64,000 bases of DNA from Streptomyces hygroscopicus (GTDB lineage: Bacteria; Actinomycetota; Actinomycetes; Streptomycetales; Streptomycetaceae), in the NCBI GenBank assembly GCA_002021875.1, contig CP018627.1, positions 5,270,001 through 5,334,000 of the forward strand, given 5' to 3'. Position numbers and translations under genes: made by a program. Shown in pieces: positions 44,536 to 55,500 of the stretch. Under the pieces are notes generated by a model, which saw only the letters and a list, made by a program, of their open reading frames with translations, searched no databases and was not told the origin of the DNA. Position 1 is the first letter of the stretch; each line of letters starts with the position of its first letter.

Positions 44536-47500
44536 TCATGCCCTTCCGAGACCCTTGTTGATGAATGCGAAGAGCTCTTCGTCGCTGGCCGACTGGAGCT
44601 GCTCGGCGTCGACCGTGTCCTTCGCCGGACGCTCCGGCGCCGCCGTGGTGGCGGGTTCGGCGGTGACCGCCGTGCCGTCCGACTCGTTCCACTTCGCCAT
44701 CAGCGACTGCAGGCGCATGGTGATCCGGGCCCGGGTGATGTTGTCGGGCGCGGTGCCGGTGAGCGCGGTCTCCAGCTTGTCGAGTTCTTCGAGCACCGCG
44801 GTGCCGTCGGCCGCCTCGTCGGGCGCGATCCCGGCCCGCAGATAAGCGGCCACGGCGGCCGGGGTCGGGTGGTCGAAGATCAGGCTCGGGGGCAGCTTCA
44901 GCCCGCTCGCGGCGCCGAGCCGGTTGCGGAGTTCGACGGCTGTCAGCGAGTCGAAGCCAAGCTCCTTGAAGGCCCGGCCCGCCTCGATCGCCTGGGCGCC
45001 GGAGTGGCCCAGCACGGCGGCCACCGCGCTGCGCACCAGATCCAGCAGCACCCGCTCCCGCTCGGTCTCCGGCAGCGCCGCGAGCTGCCCGGCCAGGGCC
45101 GCCCCGGCGGCCGCGCCGCCGCCGTCGGCCTCGGCGGTGGCCATTTCCTCGACGACCTCGCGGGCCTCGGGCAGGTCGTGCAGCAGCGGACGCGACCGGT
45201 CGGCGGTGAAGGCGAGGGTGAAGCGCCGCCAGTCCATGTCGATGACGGTCAGCGCGGTCTCGTCCCGGTCCAGCGCGTGCTGGAGGGTGGCGGTGGCCGG
45301 TTCCGGCGCCATCTCGTTGATGCCGTGGCGGCGCATCCGGTCGCCGACCGCGCCGTCCACCGTGCCGCCGTCGCCCCACGGACCGAAGGTCAGCGTGGTG
45401 GCGGGCAGCCCGTCCGCGCGGCGCTGCTCGGCGAAGGAGTGCAGGAAGGCGTTGCCGGGCGCCTGGTTGCCCTGGCCGGGTGCGCCGAACGTGGCGGAGA
45501 AGTGCGAGCACAGCACGAACGCGGTCAGCTCCAGGTCCCGGGTGAGCTCGTGCAGATGGCGCGTGGCGTCCACCTTGAGCCGCAGCACCCGCTCGACCTG
45601 ATCCGGGGTCAGCCCCTCGATCACCCCGTCCTCGATGACCGCGGCGGTGTGCACGACGGCGGTCAGCGGCTGGTCGGCCGGGATGGCCGCGAGGGTCTCG
45701 GCGAGCGCCGCGCGGTCGGTCACATCGCAGGCGGCGAGGGTGACCTTGGCGCCGAGCCCGGTCAGCTCGGCCTCCAGCTCGACGGCCCCGGGGGCGTCCG
45801 GGCCCCTGAGGCTCGCCAGCACCAGATGGTCGGCACCGTTGCGGGCCAGCCACCGGGCGACCTGCGCGCCGAGCCGTCCCGTACCACCGGTGACCAGCGT
45901 GGTGCCGGTCGGCTTCCAGGACCGTACGGCGGAGGTGTCGGCCAGCGGGGCGCGCACCAGGCGGGGCCCGAAGACGCCCGTGGCGCGGATCGCGGCCTGG
46001 TCGTCGTCGCCGTCGGACGCGAGGAGGCCCACCAGCCGGGTCAGGGCGCGCTCGTCGGGCGTTTCGGGCAGGTCGATCAGACCGCCCCAGCGCTCCAGGT
46101 GCTCCAGCGCGGCCACCCGGCCAAGGCCCCAGACGAGCGCCTGCTCGGGGGCGGCCGGCCGGTCCGCGCCACCGACGGAGACGGCGCCGTTCGTCAGGCA
46201 CCACAGCGGCGCGCCGATTCCGGCGTCGCCCAGGGCCTGGATCAGCGCGAGCTGGGCGGCCGTTCCGGCGGGCAGCGAGGCATGTCCGGGGTGCGCGCCC
46301 TCGGCCGGGGCCAGCAGCGACACCACCCCGGCGAACGAGCCGCCGTCGGCTTCGGCGAGCGCGGTGCGCAGCCGCTCGGCCAGCTCGTCCCGGCCGTCGG
46401 TGCCGGTGTCCACGGCGATCCGCCGTACGTCGGCGCCGCGTTCGGCGAGCACACCGGCCACGGCGTCGGTCCAGGTGTCCTCGGCGGCCGGGGCGACGAC
46501 GAGCCAGCCCCCGGACAGCCGCGCGGACCGCTCCTCGGCGAGCGGCTTCCACGTGACGCGGTAGCGCCAGCCGTCCACCGTGGACTGCTCACGGGCCTGC
46601 TTGCGCCACGTGGCCAGGGCGGGCAGGACGGCGCTCATGGGCTGATCGCCGTCGACCGTCAGCTCGGTGGCCAGGGTCTGCCAGTCCTCGGCCTCCACGG
46701 CGGCCCAGAACTTCGCCTCCACGGGGTCGTGTCCGGTCTTTCCGGCGGCCCGCTCGGGCGCGGCCTCGGGCCAGTAGCGCTGCTGCTGGAAGGCGTACGT
46801 GGGCAGCGCGATACGGCGGGCGCCGGTGCCGTCGAACACGGCCTCCCAGTCGACGCTCACCCCGCGCGACCACGCCTCGCCGACCGAGGCCCAGAAGCGG
46901 TCCTGGCCGCCCTCGTCCCGGCGCAGCGACCCGATCGCGGCCGCGTCCACACCGGCGTCCTCGGCCGTCTCCTGCACACCCATAGTCAGCACGGGGTGCG
47001 CGCTGGACTCGATGAACACACCGAAGCCCTCGTCCAGCAGCCGCCGGACCGCGCCCTCCAGCTCAACCGTGCGACGCAGGTTGGTGAACCAGTATTCGGC
47101 GTCCAGTTCGGAACCCTCGGCCCACTCCCCCGTCACCGTCGACAGGAACGGCACCTGGGCGCTCTTCGGCTGCACCGGGGCCAGCAGCTCCAGCAGCTCC
47201 TCACGGAGCAACTCGACCTGCGCCGAATGCGAGGCGTAGTCCACCGGCACCCGGCGCGCCCGCACCTCATCGGCCTCACAGGACGCCAGCAACTCGTCCA
47301 GCGCGGTCGGCTCGCCGGAGACGACCACCGAGGACGGCCCGTTGACCGCCGCGATGGAGATGCGCTCCTCGCCCCACGGCTCGATGCGCTCGCGCACGTC
47401 CGCCACCGGAAGCGCGACCGACACCATGCCGCCCTTGCCCGCCAGCACCCGGCCAATCGCCTGACTGCGCAGCGCCACCACCCGCGCCGCGTCCTTCAGC

Positions 47501-49512
47501 GACAGAATCCCCGCCACATACGCGGCGGCGATCTCGCCCTGCGAGTGGCCGATCACCGCGGACGGGACGACCCCCAGCGAACGCCACAGCTCGGCCAGGG
47601 ACACCATCACCGCGAACAGCACCGGCTGGACCACATCCACCCGGTCCAGCGACGGCGCGCCCTCGGCGCCGCGCAGCACATCCACCAACGACCAGTCGGT
47701 GAACTCCGCGAGCGCGGCGGCACACTCCTCGATATGGGCCGCGAAGACGGGCGAGGCGTCCATCAGCCCCACGCCCATCCGCACCCACTGGGACCCCTGT
47801 CCGGGGAAGACGAACGCCGTCTGCCCGGCGACCACCATGCCCCGCTCCACACCGGCCGCCATGCCGCCGTCGGCGAGGGCGTTCAGCCCGGCCATCAGCT
47901 CCTCGCGGTCCCGGCCCTGGACCACACCGCGGTGGTCCAGCGCGGCGCGGGTGGTGGCCAGCGACAGGCCGATGTCCACCGGGCGCAGCGCCGGTTCGTC
48001 GTGGAGCCGGTCCAGCAGCCGCCGCGCCTGGGCGCGCAGCGCCGCCTCGCTCTTGCCGGAGAGCACCCACGGCAGCACACCCGGCTGCTTGGACACCAGC
48101 TCGACCGGGCCCGGCTCCTCGGCGGGGGCCTGCTCGATGATGGTGTGCGCGTTGGTGCCGCTGAAGCCGAAGGAGGAGATGCCCGCACGGCGCGGGCGAC
48201 CGGTCTCGGGCCACGGCGTGGCCGACCTGACCAGGGCGACCTTCCCCGCCGCCCAGTCGATGTGCGGGGACGGCTCGGCGATGTGCAGCGACTCGGGCAC
48301 CACCCCGTGCTCCATCGCCAGCACCATCTTCATCACCCCGGCGATGCCCGCGGCGCCCTGGGTGTGGCCGATGTTGGACTTCACCGATCCGAGCAGCAGG
48401 GGCAGTTCCTCGGGCCGGTCCTGGCCGTAGGTGGCCAGCAGCGCCTGCGCCTCGATCGGGTCGCCCAGCGAGGTGCCCGTGCCGTGGGCCTCGACGACGT
48501 CCACATCGCCGCCGGACAGCCGGGCGTTGGCCAGCGCCTGCTGGATGACGCGCCGCTGGGAGGGGCCGTTGGGCGCGGTCAGCCCGTTGGACGCGCCGTC
48601 CTGGTTGACGGCGGAGCCGCGCACCACGGCCAGCACCTTGTGGCCCCGGCGACGGGCCTCCGAGAGCCGCTCCAGCAGCAGGACGCCCACGCCCTCGGCC
48701 GGGCCGAAGCCGTCGGCGTCCGCCGCGAACGCCTTGCAGCGGCCGTCCTGGGACAGCCCGCGCTGGCGGCTGAACTCGATGAACAGACCGGGGGTGGACA
48801 TCACATGGACGCCGCCCGCCAGGGCGAGCGAGCATTCGCCCAGCCGCAGCGACTGGACGGCCAGGTGCAGCGCCACCAGCGACGCGGAGCAGGCCGTGTC
48901 CACCGTGACGGCCGGGCCCTCGAGGCCGAAGACGTAGGAGAGCCGGCCGGAGACGACGCTGCTGGCGTTGCCCGTGCCGAGGTGGCCGCCGAAGTCGTCC
49001 TCGGCGTCGAGCGCCACCGACAGATAGTCGGAGGCGTTCATGCCCGCGAAGACACCGGTCCGGCTGCCGCGCAGGGACGCGGGGTCGATCCCGGCCCGCT
49101 CGAACGCCTCCCACGACGTCTCCAGCAGCAGCCGCTGCTGCGGGTCCATCGCCATGGCCTCACGCGGCGAGATCCCGAAGAACGCCGCGTCGAACCGGGT
49201 GGCGTCGCCCAGGAAGCCGCCCTCGCGGGTGTAGGTGGTGTCCGGGGTGTCCGGGTCCGGGTCGAACAGGTTCCGCAGGTCCCAGCCGCGGTCGGCCGGG
49301 AACTCCGTCTGCGCCTCGCCACCGGAGGCCATGAGCTGCCACAGCTCCTCGGGGGTGCGCACACCCCCGGGGAAGCGGCAGCTCATGCCCACGATGGCGA
49401 TCGGCTCATGGGCCTGGTCGTCGACCTCCTGCAGCCGCCGGTGGGCGGCGGTGAGGTCGGTGGTGACCTTCTTCAGATATTCGCGGAGCTTGGCTTCGTT
49501 CGCAGTCGCCAT
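44536..49512 (-). CDS. Type I PKS, PKS-B: KS-AT(methylmalonyl)-KR(inactive)-ACP
   Basis: This is a single-module PKS of 1658 aa. Residues 1-35 form a docking helix ([18 protein letters not shown]). The KS (36-460) has Cys208 in TACSAS. The AT (about 560-870) has Ser657 in GHSQGE and a YASH motif at 759-762, the methylmalonyl-CoA signature. A KR-only dimerization element ([14 protein letters not shown]) lies near 927, the KR follows at about 975-1400, and the ACP has Ser1522 in GFDSL. A docking tail ends [14 protein letters not shown]. In the KR, Lys1313 and the NADPH loop TGGTGRLG remain, but the catalytic Ser is His1337 and the catalytic Tyr is Gln1350. LDD has become IED, and SRRG has become SLRG. 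The KR should therefore be dead, leaving a beta-ketone next to a methyl branch. The DNA is close to module E1 of PKS-E, so the two share recent ancestry. A dedicated single-module subunit placed between multimodular ones is consistent with an internal ketone unit. Confidence 0.97.
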   Translation of the reverse strand: MATANEAKLREYLKKVTTDLTAAHRRLQEVDDQAHEPIAIVGMSCRFPGGVRTPEELWQLMASGGEAQTEFPADRGWDLRNLFDPDPDTPDTTYTREGGFLGDATRFDAAFFGISPREAMAMDPQQRLLLETSWEAFERAGIDPASLRGSRTGVFAGMNASDYLSVALDAEDDFGGHLGTGNASSVVSGRLSYVFGLEGPAVTVDTACSASLVALHLAVQSLRLGECSLALAGGVHVMSTPGLFIEFSRQRGLSQDGRCKAFAADADGFGPAEGVGVLLLERLSEARRRGHKVLAVVRGSAVNQDGASNGLTAPNGPSQRRVIQQALANARLSGGDVDVVEAHGTGTSLGDPIEAQALLATYGQDRPEELPLLLGSVKSNIGHTQGAAGIAGVMKMVLAMEHGVVPESLHIAEPSPHIDWAAGKVALVRSATPWPETGRPRRAGISSFGFSGTNAHTIIEQAPAEEPGPVELVSKQPGVLPWVLSGKSEAALRAQARRLLDRLHDEPALRPVDIGLSLATTRAALDHRGVVQGRDREELMAGLNALADGGMAAGVERGMVVAGQTAFVFPGQGSQWVRMGVGLMDASPVFAAHIEECAAALAEFTDWSLVDVLRGAEGAPSLDRVDVVQPVLFAVMVSLAELWRSLGVVPSAVIGHSQGEIAAAYVAGILSLKDAARVVALRSQAIGRVLAGKGGMVSVALPVADVRERIEPWGEERISIAAVNGPSSVVVSGEPTALDELLASCEADEVRARRVPVDYASHSAQVELLREELLELLAPVQPKSAQVPFLSTVTGEWAEGSELDAEYWFTNLRRTVELEGAVRRLLDEGFGVFIESSAHPVLTMGVQETAEDAGVDAAAIGSLRRDEGGQDRFWASVGEAWSRGVSVDWEAVFDGTGARRIALPTYAFQQQRYWPEAAPERAAGKTGHDPVEAKFWAAVEAEDWQTLATELTVDGDQPMSAVLPALATWRKQAREQSTVDGWRYRVTWKPLAEERSARLSGGWLVVAPAAEDTWTDAVAGVLAERGADVRRIAVDTGTDGRDELAERLRTALAEADGGSFAGVVSLLAPAEGAHPGHASLPAGTAAQLALIQALGDAGIGAPLWCLTNGAVSVGGADRPAAPEQALVWGLGRVAALEHLERWGGLIDLPETPDERALTRLVGLLASDGDDDQAAIRATGVFGPRLVRAPLADTSAVRSWKPTGTTLVTGGTGRLGAQVARWLARNGADHLVLASLRGPDAPGAVELEAELTGLGAKVTLAACDVTDRAALAETLAAIPADQPLTAVVHTAAVIEDGVIEGLTPDQVERVLRLKVDATRHLHELTRDLELTAFVLCSHFSATFGAPGQGNQAPGNAFLHSFAEQRRADGLPATTLTFGPWGDGGTVDGAVGDRMRRHGINEMAPEPATATLQHALDRDETALTVIDMDWRRFTLAFTADRSRPLLHDLPEAREVVEEMATAEADGGGAAAGAALAGQLAALPETERERVLLDLVRSAVAAVLGHSGAQAIEAGRAFKELGFDSLTAVELRNRLGAASGLKLPPSLIFDHPTPAAVAAYLRAGIAPDEAADGTAVLEELDKLETALTGTAPDNITRARITMRLQSLMAKWNESDGTAVTAEPATTAAPERPAKDTVDAEQLQSASDEELFAFINKGLGRA

Positions 49513-49576
49513 GGACGTTCACCTATTCGCAATGCTCTGGTTCGTCGGGGGGTTCGGATGGGTGTGCTGCCGCGCT
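49513..49576. other. 64-bp spacer PKS-A/PKS-B
   Basis: This is a short non-coding gap between the PKS-A stop and the PKS-B start. It holds the PKS-B ribosome binding site and nothing else I can recognise. There is no hairpin followed by a T-run, so the two genes are probably co-transcribed. Confidence 0.8.
49519..49524 (-). promoter_or_regulatory. Ribosome binding site of PKS-B
   Basis: AGGTGA lies 6 nt before the ATG at 49512 on the minus strand. It supports this start, which also places a complete coiled-coil docking helix at the N-terminus. Confidence 0.75.
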
Positions 49577-52500
49577 TCAGCCGTTGCCGAACCTCTTGTC
49601 GATGAAGTCGAAGAGGTCGTCGTCACTGACCTCTTCGAACGCGTCCGCCTCGGCGTCCGCCCCGGCGTCGTCCGCGGTGCGACGCACGTCGTTCCACTTC
49701 GCGAGCAGCGTCTGGAGGCGCACCGCGATGTTCGCATGCGCGGCCTCGTCCTCCGTCACCGATGCCAGATCCTCCGGCGTCAGCGAGGACAGGCTGTTCT
49801 CCAGCCGCTCCAGTTCCTCCAGTACGGACACTCCGGGGCCGTCGGCCTCCGGCGCCACTTCCTGGCGCAGATGGTGCGCGAGCGCCACCGGTGTCGGGTA
49901 GTCGTAGACCAGCGTGGCCGTCAGCCGCAGCCCGGTGGCCGCGTTCAGCCGGTTCCGCAGTTCCACGGCCGTCAGCGAGTCGAAGCCCAGATCCTTGAAC
50001 GCCTGCTCGGCGCCCACCTGGTCCTTCGAGGCGTAGCCCAGCACGGCCGCCACCTGACGGCGGACCAGGTCCAGCACGGTCAACTGCTGCTGGGCCTCCG
50101 ACTGCCCGGCCAGCCGCTGGGCCAGGGTGCCGTCCCCGGTGTCCGCCACCGCCTCCGGGGCGGCGGGGCCGCCGGTCGCGGCGCGGCGCACGGGCGTGCG
50201 CACCAGGCCGCGGTAGAGCGGCAGCAGCTCCCCGGTGGCGGCGGCCGCGCGCAGCGTCGCCATCTCCAGCCGTACGGGCACCAGCACCGCCTCGTCGGCC
50301 ACGGCGTGGGCCGCGTCGAACAGGGCGAGCCCTTCCTCGGCGGACAGCGGCAGCACCCCGCCGCGCGCCGCCCGCTGCTGGTCGGCCTCGCCCAGCCGGC
50401 CGCCCATGCCCCGCTCCTCGGCCCACATGCCCCACACCAGGGACAGCGCGGTACGGCCGGTGGCGCGGCGGTGGCCGGCGAGGGCGTCGAGGAAGACGTT
50501 CGCCGCCGCGTAGCCGCCCTGGCCCGCGCCGCCCATCGTGCCGGCCGCGGCCGAGAAGAGCACGAAGGCGGACAGGTCCAGCTCGCGGGTCAGTTCGTGC
50601 AGGTTGACCGCCGCGTCGACCTTGGGCCGCAGCGCCGTGTCCACCCGCTCGGGCGTCAGCATGTCGATGACACCGTCGTCGAGGACGCCCGCGGTGTGCA
50701 CCACGGCCGTCAGCGGACGGTCGGCCGGAATCGTGGCCAGCAGCCCGGCCAGCGCCTCCCGGTCGGCCGCGTCGCATGCGGCGACGGTGGCCTGTGCGCC
50801 CAACTCGGCCAGCTCCGCCACCAGTTCGGCCATGCCGTCGGCGGCGGGGCCGCTACGGCTGGTGAGCAGCAGATGGCGGGCGCCGTGCGCGGTGGCCAGA
50901 TGGCGGGCGAACAGCCTGCCCAGACCGCCGGTGGCGCCGGTGATCAGCACCGTGCCGTCCGGGTCGATGGCCTTGCCGGTGGGCTCGGTTGCCTTGCCGG
51001 TCGGGTCGACGGCCTTCCGCTCCGACGTCTCGGCGGCCGGGGCCGTCTCGACCCTGGCCAGGCGCGGCGCGTACGCCGCCCCGGCACGCAGCGCCAGCTC
51101 GGGCTCGCCCGAGTCCAGCGCCGCCGCGAGCGCCGGGTAGGACACCTCGCCGTCCACGTCCAGCAGCACGAACTGGCCCGGGTTCTCCGTCTGCGCGGAG
51201 CGCAGCAGACCCCACACCGGCGCGTGCGCCAGGTCCGCCACCGCCGGGTCGGCGGCGGCGGCGACCGCGCCACGCGTGACCACGACCAGCCGGGCCGAAC
51301 CGGGCCGGCCACCGTTCAGCCACTCCTGGAGCAGGCCCAGGACGCGGTGGGTGGCCGTGTGCGCACCGGCGGCGAGGCCGCCCTCCGTGGCGCCCGGCTC
51401 CGGCGGGAACGGCACCAGCACGGTGTCCGGCGCGGCCTCGCCCGCCTCGACCGCCGCGTTCAGCGAGACGAGGTCGTCGTGGACCGTGGCGCGGAACCCG
51501 GCCGTCTCCAGGGCCACGCTCAGCTTGAGCTCATCGCCGCCGATGACGGCGAAGCCCGCCGACGCGGCCTGCGAAGGCACCTGCGAAGCCGCCTGCGAGG
51601 ACGTCCGCGAGGACACCTTCGAGGGTGCCGCCACCGGCGCCCAGTCGATACGGAACAGCGACTCATGGCGGTCGGAGGCGGTCGCACCGGCGATCCGGTC
51701 CACCTCCAGCGCCCCGGTCTCCAGTGCGTCCACCGACGCGACGAGCGCACCCGTCTCATCGGCCGCCACCATCGACACCGCGCCGTCCTCGGTCAGCGCC
51801 AGCCGTACGCGCAGCGCCTCGGCGCCGACCGCGTACAGGCTCACCCCGCGCCAGGAGCGCGCCACCGCGGCACCGCCCGCGCCCAGCGCGAGCGGCTGCA
51901 GCGCACCGTCCAGCAGGGCCGGGTGCAGGGCGAAGCGGGCGGCCTCGGGCTGCCGCTCCGCCGCGACCCGGACCTCCGCGAACAGCTCCTCACCACGCCG
52001 CCAGACGCGGCGCAGGCCCTGGAACGCGGGGCCGTGCAGCAGCCCGGCGCGCGCCATGCTCGCGTACAGCTCATCGGTGTCGACCGCTTCCGCGTCGGCG
52101 GGCGGCCACACGGACAGCGCCTCGGCGCCGCCACCCGCCAGGGCGTCACCCGCCAGGGCGTCACCCGCCGGAGCCACGCCCGCCGAGGACACGCCCGCCA
52201 GGGCCTCGCCCGAGGCGAGCACACCGGCGGCGTGCCGGGTCCACGGCCGGTCCGCCTCCGCGTGCTCGTCCCGCGCGTACACGCCCAGCGGGCGACGCCC
52301 GTCGGCGTCCGGCTCGCCGACCGACACCCGCAGCCGCACCCCGCCGCGCTCCGGCAGGATCAGCGGCTCGTCCAGGGTCAGCTCCGCCAGCAGCCCACAG
52401 CCCACATGGTCCCCGGCGCGCACCGCCAGCTCCACGAACGCGGAGCCGGGCAGCACGGCCGTGTCCGCGACCGTATGGTCCGCCAGCCACGTGTGCGAGG

Positions 52501-55500
52501 CGAGCGACAGCCGCCCGGAGAACACATACGCGTCCGCGTCGGGCAGTTCCACCGCCGCGCCCAGCAGCGGGTGATCGGCCGAGCCGAGCCCCGCCGAGGC
52601 GACCTCGTCCAGGCTCAGCAGGGCGTCGACCCAGTAGCGGCCGCGCTGGAAGGCGTACGTCGGCAGCGCGACCTTCCGCGCACCCGTACCGGCGAAGAAC
52701 GCCTCCCAGTCCGGGGCCGGGCCACGGACGTACAGCCGGGCCAGCGCACCGGTCAGCGCCTCGGCCTCCGGCCTGCCCTTGCGCAGCGCGGGCAGCAGCT
52801 CGGCCGCGTCGGGCTCGGCCAGGCAGTCCTGCGCCATGGCGGTGAGGACACCGTCGGGGCCCAGTTCCACGAAGGTGGTCACGCCCCGGGTTTCGAGGGT
52901 GCGGACACCGTCGAGGAAGCGCACGGCCTCCCGGACGTGGCGCACCCAGAAGCCGGGGCTGGTGATCTCCTCGGCGGAGACCAGCTCGCCCGTCAGGTTG
53001 GAGACGATGGGGATGCGCGGGGCCTCGTAGGTCAGCCCCTCCGCGATCTCGCGGAACGCGTCCAACATGCCGTCCATACGCGGCGAGTGGAAGGCGTGGC
53101 TGACCGTGAGGCGCTTGGTCTTACGGCCCTGCGCCTCGAACGCCGCGGCGATCGCCACGGCCTCGTCCTCGTCACCCGCGATGACCACCGAGGTCGGCCC
53201 GTTGAGGGCGGCGATGCTCACGCGGTCGGTGAGCAGCGGCGCCACCTCGTCCTCGGCCGCCTGGACGGCGATCATCGCGCCACCGGCAGGCAGCTCCTGC
53301 ATCAGACGGCCACGAGCCGCCACCAGCTTCGCCGCATCCGCGAGCGACAACACACCCGCCACATGGGCGGCGGCCAGCTCACCGATGGAGTGGCCCGACA
53401 GGAAGTCCGCCTTCAGACCCCAGGTCTCCACCAGCCGGAACAGCGCCACCTCGACCGCGAACAGCGCGGGCTGGGTGAAACCGGTCCGGTCCAGCGCGGT
53501 GGCATCGTCGCCGAACAGCACATCCCGCAGCGGTCGTTCGAGATGCGCGTCCAGGTGGGCGCACACCTCGTCCAGCGCGTCCGCGAACACCGGGAAGGTG
53601 TCGTACAGCTCACGCCCCATCCCGAGCCGCTGGCTGCCCTGCCCGGTGAACAGGAACGCCACCTTGCCACCGGCCACCGAACCCTCGACCAGGCCCGGCA
53701 CCTCGGACTCGCCCCGCGCCAGCGCCGCGAGACCGGCCAGCAGCCCGTCCCCGCTGTCCGCGGTGAGCACGGCCCGGTGGTCCAGGGCGGCGCGGGTCGT
53801 GGCCAGCGAGTAGGCCACATCGGTGGCGGCCGGTGCGGTCTCGCCGCCGAGGTGGGCCAGGAGCCGTTCGGCCTGGCCGCGTACGGCGGCCGGGGACTTG
53901 GCCGACAGCACCCACGGCACCGTCGGCAGCTCCGCCGCCGGAGCGACGACGGGGTTCTCCGCAGGCTCCGGGGCCTGCTCCAGCAAGGTGTGCGCGTTGG
54001 TGCCGCTGATACCGAACGCCGACACCGCCGCCCGGCGCGGACGGCCGGTCTCCGGCCACTCCCGCGCCTCGGTCAGCAGCTCCAGTTCCCCGGCGGACCA
54101 GTCGACATGCGGCGTCGGCTCGTCCACGTGCAGGGTCGGCGGCAGCACACCGTGCCGCAGCGCCAGCACCATCTTCATCACTCCGGCGACACCGGCAGCG
54201 GCCTGCGTGTGTCCGATGTTGGACTTGATGGAGCCGAGCAGCAGGGGCCGCTCGGGGTCCCGCTCCTGCCCGTAGGTGGCCAGCAGCGCCTGCGCCTCGA
54301 TCGGGTCACCCAGCGTCGTACCGGTGCCGTGGGCCTCGACCGCGTCCACCTCGGACGCGGACAGACCCGCACCCGCCAGCGCCTGCCGGATCACCCGCTG
54401 CTGCGAGGGACCATTCGGCGCCGTCAGACCGTTGGACGCACCGTCCTGGTTGATCGCGGAGCCGCGGACGACCGCCAGCACCTCATGGCCGTGGCGCCGG
54501 GCGTCCGACAGCCGCTCGACGAGCAGCATGCCCACGCCCTCGCCCCAACCGGTGCCATCCGCACCGGCCGCGAACGCCTTGATCCGACCATCCTCCGCCA
54601 GCCCACGCTGACGACTGAAGTCCACGAACGAACCCGGCGTCGACATCACCGTCACACCACCGGCCAGCGCCAACGAGCACTCACCCGCACGCAACGCCTG
54701 AATCGCCCAGTGCAACGCCACCAAGGAGGACGAGCAGGCGGTATCCACCGTCACCGCCGGGCCCTCAAGACCCAGCGCATACGACACCCGACCCGACATC
54801 ACACTGGCCGCGTTACCCGTCCCCATGAACCCATCGCCGCCGTCCGGCGAGTGGAGGACGAGCGACATGTAGTCCTGGCCGTTGGTGCCCGCGAACACGC
54901 CGACCTGCTGACCGCGCAGCGTCGTCGGGTCGATCCCGGCCCGCTCGAACGCCTCCCACGACGTCTCCAGCAGCAGCCGCTGCTGCGGGTCCATCGCGAG
55001 CGCCTCGCGCGGCGAGATACCGAAGAACGCCGCGTCGAAGTCCCCGGCGTCCGCGAGGAATCCGCCCTCACGGACATAGCTGGTGTTCTCGGTGGCGGAG
55101 TCCGGGTCGTACAGCGCCTCCAGGTCCCAGCCACGGTCGGCCGGGAAGCCCGTCACCGCGTCCTGCCCGGAGACCAGGAGCCGCCACAGCTCCTCCGGCG
55201 ACCGCACGCCGCCCGGGAAACGGCAGCTCATCCCGACGATCGCGATCGGATCGTCGGCGACGGCCACCGTCATGGACGGCACACTGCCCCTTGCCTCGGC
55301 CGCGCTCTCCTCGCCCAGGATCTCCGTACGGAGGTGGGCGGCGAGCGCCGAGGACGACGGGTAGTCGTACACCAGCGTGGGCGGCAGCCGCAGCCCGGTC
55401 ACGGTGTTCATGCGGTTGCGCAGCTCGACGGCCGTCAGCGAGTCGAAGCCCAGATCCCGGAACGCCCGGTCCGCCTCCACGGCCTCCGCGTCGGAGTGGC

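Larger units (their letters stand above)
49577..55252 (-). other. Module A3: KS-AT(malonyl)-DH-KR-ACP, KR lacks its Ser
   Basis: The KS starts with [10 protein letters not shown] (55252) and has TACSSS. The AT is malonyl type (HAFHSPRMD). The DH (about 52590-51720) has [10 protein letters not shown] and LLDGALQ, so both catalytic residues are present. Its N-terminal part holds five tandem pentapeptides (52132-52206). The KR keeps [12 protein letters not shown], the Lys and the Tyr (GQGGYAAAN, Tyr codon 50510-50512). The residue 13 positions before the Tyr, normally Ser in FSSxxG, is Ala (FSAAAG, Ala codon 50549-50551). A double bond is expected if the KR works. If it does not, the DH has no substrate and a keto group would remain. 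The ACP ([10 protein letters not shown]) is followed by the C-terminal docking tail. Confidence 0.92.

Noticed and set aside
48878..48900. TACSAS instead of TACSSS in the KS of PKS-B and E2 as a defect
   Set aside because: The catalytic Cys and both His motifs are present. The changed Ser is not catalytic.
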